Shown here: piece after piece, positions 8,635-13,315 of the stretch | Layout of the letters: each line of letters begins with the position of its first letter | How positions within the stretch are numbered: the stretch's first letter is position 1 | Assembly: GCA_902475455.1 (NCBI GenBank) | Contig: CABRZO010000050.1 | Location: 1-13,315 of the forward strand | Reading direction: 5' to 3' | Source of the DNA: an uncultured Eubacteriales bacterium | GTDB taxonomy: Bacteria; Bacillota; Clostridia; Oscillospirales; Oscillospiraceae | Length of the DNA: 13,315 nucleotides | Made by a program: the position numbers and the translations under genes | The notes under the pieces: model-generated | What the model was told of the DNA's origin: nothing | What the model saw: only the letters and a program-made list of their open reading frames with translations | Database searches by the model: none

Positions 8635-8713
8635 ATGTAATTACCTCCGTCCTTCGGGGCTTTCTTGAGGCCTCGTTTGTATGGGGAAGAAGAAATAAAA
8701 GTTTCTTGTGCAA

Positions 8714-8742
8714 ATTATATAACTGATAAATTGACAAGTCAA
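8714..8742 (-). promoter_or_regulatory. Strong sigma-A-type promoter of the glgBCDA operon
   Basis: The minus strand carries -35 TTGACT (8737-8742), a 17-base spacer and a perfect -10 TATAAT (8714-8719). This gives a leader of about 70 bases before glgB. The -35 is half of a perfect 12-base palindrome TTGACAAGTCAA (8731-8742), which could bind a dimeric regulator or arise by chance. I see no catabolite-responsive element matching TGWNANCGNTNWCA here. Confidence 0.85.
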
Positions 8743-8798
8743 GTAAAATTGGACGAAATGTTAAAATAAGATTTTACCTAATTCTGTGGTAAAAAGCG

Positions 8799-8826
8799 GT
8801 GAAATGTAAAATTCTGCGTGGATAAT
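8799..8826 (+). promoter_or_regulatory. Possible promoter of the deacetylase gene
   Basis: The plus strand has a -35-like GTGAAA (8799-8804), a 16-base spacer and -10-like GATAAT (8821-8826), about 60 bases before the start at 8886. A better -35 TTGACA at 8731 has no -10 at the right distance. I could not match clear sporulation sigma factor consensus sequences in this stretch. Weak call. Confidence 0.35.
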
Positions 8827-8885
8827 TGTGGTATGACCTGAAACCAGCACACATAAAGTTTACTCAGCGGAAGGGAGTGTGAAGT

Positions 8886-9653
8886 ATGAAAATCTTCGTA
8901 TTCAGAAAAAAGATATGGTCGGCGGTGGGATGCCTGTGCCTTGCCGCCTGTATGTTCTGGGCGGTCAACTATCCCGCGGCGGTAGGGGTGGCGGCCACCA
9001 ATCGCCAATTGCCCATTTACTGTGTGGAGCCCCAGCAGGAGGGGGAGAAAAAGATCTCCATCTCCTTTGACGCGGCCTGGGGAGCCGACGATACGGATAC
9101 GCTGATTGAGATTTTAGGCAAATACAACGTACAAGCCACCTTTTTCGTGGTGGGCCAGTGGGTGGACACCTATCCGGAAGAAGTAAAAAAGCTGGCGGAC
9201 GCGGGCCATGAGGTGATGAACCACTCTGACACCCATCCCTACTTCACTCAGTGTAGCACCGAAACCATCATCAAGGAGATCGAAAGCTGCAACGACAAGA
9301 TCGAAGCCATTACCGGAGTGCGGCCCACACTGGTCCGCTGCCCCTACGGCGACTATGACGACAATGTGGTGAACACCATCCGTTCTCTGGGGATGGAGCC
9401 CATCCAGTGGTCGGTGGACAGTCTGGATTGGAAGGAGTCCTCCACCCCCCAGAGCATTCTGGAGCGGGTGACCGGGCAGGCCTGCCCCGGCGCCATCATC
9501 CTGTGCCACAATGATGCGGAGTGCACCCCCGCCGCTCTGGAGGATATTTTAAAAACCCTGATCGACCAGGGCTATACCTTTGTGCCCATCTCCGAGCTGA
9601 TCCTGACCGGGGAGTACACCATCGACCACACCGGCAAGCAGTGCGCCGCCTGA
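8886..9653 (+). CDS. PdaB-like polysaccharide deacetylase (CE4), membrane anchored
   Basis: CE4 enzymes remove acetyl groups from peptidoglycan or other N-acetylated glycans outside the membrane. The 255 residues begin with a basic start (KIFVFRKK) and a hydrophobic segment at about 10-36, a signal anchor or signal peptide. Family motifs follow: SFDAAWGADDTD (60-71) as motif 1, HSDTH (113-117) with the two metal histidines, RCPYG (151-155), SVDSLDW (176-182) and ILCHND (205-210). Motif 1 has one Asp followed by Ala rather than the classical TFDDG, as in the PdaB-type sporulation branch. Activity therefore may or may not be retained. The start has AAGGGAG 8 bases upstream. It is divergent from glgB and 84 bases ahead of a glycosyltransferase. 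A sporulation or cell-wall role is inferred from the family. Confidence 0.88.
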   Translation: MKIFVFRKKIWSAVGCLCLAACMFWAVNYPAAVGVAATNRQLPIYCVEPQQEGEKKISISFDAAWGADDTDTLIEILGKYNVQATFFVVGQWVDTYPEEVKKLADAGHEVMNHSDTHPYFTQCSTETIIKEIESCNDKIEAITGVRPTLVRCPYGDYDDNVVNTIRSLGMEPIQWSVDSLDWKESSTPQSILERVTGQACPGAIILCHNDAECTPAALEDILKTLIDQGYTFVPISELILTGEYTIDHTGKQCAA

Positions 9654-9693
9654 GACTGCCCTGGAAAAAAACCTGTTCTTTGGAGAAAAACTA

Positions 9694-9702
9694 TGCTATA
9701 CT
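9694..9702 (+). promoter_or_regulatory. Extended -10 promoter before the glycosyltransferase
   Basis: TGCTATACT fits the extended -10 pattern TGnTATAAT with one mismatch in the -10 hexamer (9697-9702). The -35 region 17 bases upstream (TGTTCT) is poor, which is tolerable for extended -10 promoters. It lies 36 bases before the start at 9738 in an 84-base gap, so the glycosyltransferase may have its own transcript besides readthrough from the deacetylase gene. Confidence 0.5.
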
Positions 9703-9737
9703 GGCACAAACCCCCGGAATAAGGATGAGAATGTGCC

Positions 9738-10736
9738 ATGAAAGCCACCATAGTGATTCCCAACATCAACGGCAAAGGCTGGCTGAAGGACTCCATTGAG
9801 TCAGTCTATGCCCAGACGGAGCAGGATTTTGAGCTCATCGTAGTGGACAACGGCTCCACCGACGAGAGTTTGGAACAGGCCCGAAGCTACTGCCATCGGG
9901 AAAATTTCATTTTAATCGAGAACGGCCGCAACACCGGCTTTTCCTATGCGGTGAACCAGGGAATCCGCCGGGCGAGAGGGGAGTATGTGGTCCTCTTCAA
10001 CAACGACGCCTTTGCCGAGCCCGACTGGCTGGCCCGGCTGATTGCCACTGCCGAGCGGGACAGGCGGATTTTTGCAGTCCAGAGCTTGATGATCCGCCAC
10101 TATGAGCGGGAGCTGGCCGATGATGCGGGAGATTATGTCACCTGGATGGGCTTTGCTTGCAAGGGAGGTGACGGCCGCCGGGCCAGCCGCTACACCAGAG
10201 AGAAACGGATCTTTTCCGCCTGTGGCGGGGCGGCCCTCTACCGGAAGTCCATGCTGGAGGAGATCGGCCTATTTGACGAGCACTTTTTCGCCTACAACGA
10301 GGATGTTGACCTCTCCTGGCGGGCCAATAACGCCGGTTACCGCTGCGTACTCTGCCCGGAGGCCAAATGCTACCATATCTGCGGGGCCAGTACCGGCGCC
10401 GTGCGCTATAACGGCTTCAAGGCCCTTCAGAATGGCCGCAACGGCATTCTGCTGCTGGTCAAAAATCAGCCGCTGCTGATGGGAGTGGTGAATTTTATTC
10501 CCCAGGCCCTGGGCTACCTGCTCAAGCGCTGGCGGTTCCACCGGCAGGGCTATGGCCGGGAATGGGATCAGGGGATGCATGAGGCCCTTCAACTGCTTCG
10601 GGAGGGGAAGCTGGAGAAACGGCCCTTCCGTTGGCGGGATTTGCCCCATTATCTGCTGATGGAAGGGTGGCTCATCGCCAACTTCTTCCGCTATCTCTGG
10701 TACCGGCTGGTGATTGTGCGGCTGGATCTGAAATGA
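9738..10736 (+). CDS. Family 2 glycosyltransferase (rhamnosyl/galactofuranosyl-transferase-like)
   Basis: This GT-A fold enzyme transfers a sugar from an NDP-sugar to a cell-surface glycan or lipid carrier. The 332 residues start MKATIVIPNINGKGWL and carry VVDNGSTD (35-42) for nucleotide binding, LFNNDAF (86-92) in the position of the metal-binding DxD, ACGGAALYRK (161-170) and FAYNEDVDLSWR (184-195) with the ED catalytic-base motif. This arrangement is typical of WbbL/GlfT-like members. The C-terminal 100 residues are rich in aromatic and basic residues and may associate with the membrane. An in-frame stop 12 bases upstream makes this the first possible start, but the AAGGA ribosome binding site is rather far (12 bases). 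It ends just before a bidirectional terminator. Donor and acceptor cannot be read; the nearby glf start hints at galactofuranose. Confidence 0.9.
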   Translation: MKATIVIPNINGKGWLKDSIESVYAQTEQDFELIVVDNGSTDESLEQARSYCHRENFILIENGRNTGFSYAVNQGIRRARGEYVVLFNNDAFAEPDWLARLIATAERDRRIFAVQSLMIRHYERELADDAGDYVTWMGFACKGGDGRRASRYTREKRIFSACGGAALYRKSMLEEIGLFDEHFFAYNEDVDLSWRANNAGYRCVLCPEAKCYHICGASTGAVRYNGFKALQNGRNGILLLVKNQPLLMGVVNFIPQALGYLLKRWRFHRQGYGREWDQGMHEALQLLREGKLEKRPFRWRDLPHYLLMEGWLIANFFRYLWYRLVIVRLDLK

Positions 10737-10740
10737 AAGA

Positions 10741-10782
10741 AAAAACCACGTCCCGGGCGTTTCGTCCCGGGACGTGGTTTTT
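10741..10782. terminator. Bidirectional intrinsic terminator between convergent genes
   Basis: AAAAACCACGTCCCGGG (10741-10757) and CCCGGGACGTGGTTTTT (10766-10782) form a perfect 17-base stem around an 8-base loop. The T-run follows the stem on both strands. It lies 4 bases after the glycosyltransferase stop and 8 bases after the end of the minus-strand gene at 10791, so it serves both convergent transcripts. Confidence 0.95.
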
Positions 10783-10790
10783 GTCCGTAA

Positions 10791-11092
10791 TTAAGGCGCC
10801 TGATCGGCCTGTAGAGAGCGGATCCGGCCCTGAAAGCCGTGGGAGGCGGCCAATTCCTCCAGAGAGGAGATAAATCTCTGTCGATTGCCGTTGATAAGGT
10901 CCGCCGCCAGTCGCTCCTTCTTTTCCGGGCTCAGGGTGCGGAGCATCCCTTTTGCCACCGAGGCGGAGGCGCTGTTGGAGAGCAGCGTGCCCAGCGGATT
11001 TCCGCTGGAGCGGAGGTGTTCCCCAATGACGGGGAGATAGTGTTCGATCAAAACGTCGAAATCCACATCTTCCAATTCAATGGTAAGACGAA

Positions 11093-11096
<4 letters not shown>
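10791..11096 (-). CDS. Conserved-looking small protein coupled to the Hsp70 paralogue, function unknown
   Basis: I do not recognise this 101-residue protein. It opens with an acidic, hydrophobic stretch (MIRLTIELEDVDFDVLIEHY) that could form a strand and an amphipathic helix. A Gly/Ser-rich middle (about 31-50) and a helical, more basic second half (SPEKKERLAADLI, then SLEELAASHGF) follow. There is no signal peptide, membrane segment, cysteine, J-domain HPD motif or GrpE-like pattern. Its ATG overlaps the stop codon of the upstream Hsp70 gene (ATGA, 11093-11096). GGGAGG lies 9 bases before it inside that gene, so translation is very likely coupled. The arrangement suggests a partner, client or cofactor of the Hsp70, but this is inference from position only. 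It ends at the bidirectional terminator. Confidence 0.8.
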
Positions 11097-12853
<1,757 letters not shown>

Positions 12854-12888
12854 AGAGCCATCCTCCTTCGTTGTTATTTTTGGATATT

Positions 12889-12917
12889 TTAACACATCTG
12901 TTTGGATCAAGTGTTAA
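12889..12917. repeat. Inverted repeat upstream of the Hsp70 paralogue, candidate operator
   Basis: TTAACAC (12889-12895) and GTGTTAA (12911-12917) are perfect 7-base arms separated by 15 bases, 22 bases centre to centre, so both face the same side of the helix. One arm overlaps a -10-like TAAAAT on the minus strand (12886-12891), 33 bases upstream of the Hsp70 start. It resembles but does not match CIRCE, whose arms are TTAGCACTC with 9 bases between them. No good -35 is visible for this promoter. Confidence 0.4.
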
Positions 12918-12950
12918 TCAATAGTGAATTTCTGCGGGATTTGACCACAC

Positions 12951-13179
12951 TTTTCCCGCTGAAAGGCCTGTTGGCAAGTTTTGCAGGGTAGAATTTTAGA
13001 CGGGAAAAATAGGATCTGCTGCGTAAAATCTTCGGCATTTTAATCCATTCGCTTTTGAATGTTTTGTTAAGATTTCATAACATATGTCGAAAAACACCAA
13101 AAACAGCGGGAAAACAATAACTTTTTCGGCATAATTATTAGAGCGAGAAAGGTGAATTACTTGACGTAATGCGGGAAAA
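12951..13179. repeat. Four copies of the octamer CGGGAAAA
   Basis: CGGGAAAA occurs on the minus strand at 12951-12958 and on the plus strand at 13001-13008, 13107-13114 and 13172-13179. Three copies extend to GCGGGAAAA. The last copy lies in the spacer between the -35 and -10 of the glf promoter. I do not know a regulator with this site. The repetition within 230 bases of AT-rich intergenic DNA is what suggests function. Confidence 0.45.
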
Positions 13180-13207
13180 GGCTTAGAATATGCTAGAAAT
13201 GTCGAAA
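13031..13207. promoter_or_regulatory. Cluster of four Spo0A-box-like sites (ATGYCGAA)
   Basis: ATGTCGAAA occurs on the plus strand at 13084-13092 and 13199-13207. ATGCCGAA occurs on the minus strand at 13031-13038 and 13125-13132. All four contain TGNCGAA, the established Spo0A binding core, and two are the preferred TGTCGAA. The copy at 13199 lies about 10 bases downstream of the glf -10, where binding would block transcription; the others lie upstream. This suggests control of glf, of the divergent Hsp70 gene, or of both by the sporulation master regulator. Binding itself is inferred. Confidence 0.55.
13161..13189 (+). promoter_or_regulatory. Sigma-A-type promoter of glf
   Basis: TTGACG (13161-13166) and TAGAAT (13184-13189), each one mismatch from consensus, are separated by exactly 17 bases. 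Transcription would start near 13196, giving a leader of about 48 bases. It sits amid the ATGYCGAA and CGGGAAAA motifs, which suggests regulated expression. Confidence 0.75.
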
Positions 13208-13243
13208 CAGATATATCAAAAAGAAAGGAGGGACCATATCGGC

Positions 13244-13315
13244 ATGTATGATTACCTGATTGTCGGGGCGGGTTTTTTTGGCGCAGTATTTGCCCACGAG
13301 GCCCACAAACGGGGA
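13244..13315 (+). CDS. glf: UDP-galactopyranose mutase, N-terminal 24 residues only
   Basis: Glf interconverts UDP-galactopyranose and UDP-galactofuranose with a reduced flavin. Only 24 codons are in the window. They read MYDYLIVGAGFFGAVFAHEA then HKRG: a first beta strand, the FAD-binding GxGxxG loop as GAGFFG (residues 8-13) and the following helix. The exact wording MYDYLIVGAG-FGAVFAHEA is very characteristic of Glf, though other flavoproteins share the Rossmann loop. GGAGGG lies 11 bases upstream, a slightly long spacing. Presence of glf suggests galactofuranose in a surface glycan, perhaps linked to the glycosyltransferase at 9738. Confidence 0.75.
   Translation, partial: MYDYLIVGAGFFGAVFAHEAHKRG

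Noticed and set aside
12854..12960. CIRCE heat-shock operator upstream of the Hsp70 gene
   Set aside because: The inverted repeat has 7-base arms TTAACAC with 15 bases between, not TTAGCACTC with 9; too far from consensus.

Overview
The window looks like chromosome from a moderately GC-rich Clostridia member, most likely Oscillospiraceae (Flavonifractor/Lawsonibacter-like). This rests on the glgB-glgC-glgD-glgA-glgP order typical of Firmicutes, a separate GlgD subunit, strong GGAGG ribosome binding sites, TTGACA/TATAAT promoters, a PdaB-like deacetylase and Spo0A-box-like sites. The genus is a guess; the phylum-level placement is firm.

Positions 1-8634 (minus strand) hold a complete glycogen locus read right to left: branching enzyme (glgB), the two ADP-glucose pyrophosphorylase subunits (glgC and glgD, overlapping by 4 bases), glycogen synthase (glgA) and glycogen phosphorylase (glgP, cut by the window edge probably within a few residues of its C terminus). 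A near-consensus promoter sits upstream of glgB. A strong intrinsic terminator follows glgA, and glgP has its own TTGACA-17-TACATT promoter behind it. Synthesis (BCDA) and breakdown (P) therefore look separately transcribed although adjacent. A long stem-loop without a U-tract lies between glgD and glgA.

Positions 8635-8885 are a divergent promoter region. Two plus-strand genes follow: a membrane-anchored PdaB-like polysaccharide deacetylase (8886-9653) and a family 2 glycosyltransferase (9738-10736). A perfect 17-bp stem bidirectional terminator (10741-10782) separates them from a convergent minus-strand pair: a divergent DnaK/Hsp70 paralogue (start 12853) and a translationally coupled 101-residue protein of unknown function. 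This orphan Hsp70 plus small partner, without grpE or dnaJ, is the least explained gene unit here.

Positions 12854-13243 form a 390-base AT-rich region between the Hsp70 gene and a plus-strand gene whose first 24 codons match UDP-galactopyranose mutase (glf). It is dense in repeated short motifs: four ATGYCGAA sites matching the Spo0A box TGNCGAA, four CGGGAAAA octamers, a TTAACAC-N15-GTGTTAA inverted repeat, and a TTGACG-17-TAGAAT promoter for glf. It is the most interesting regulatory stretch in the window.
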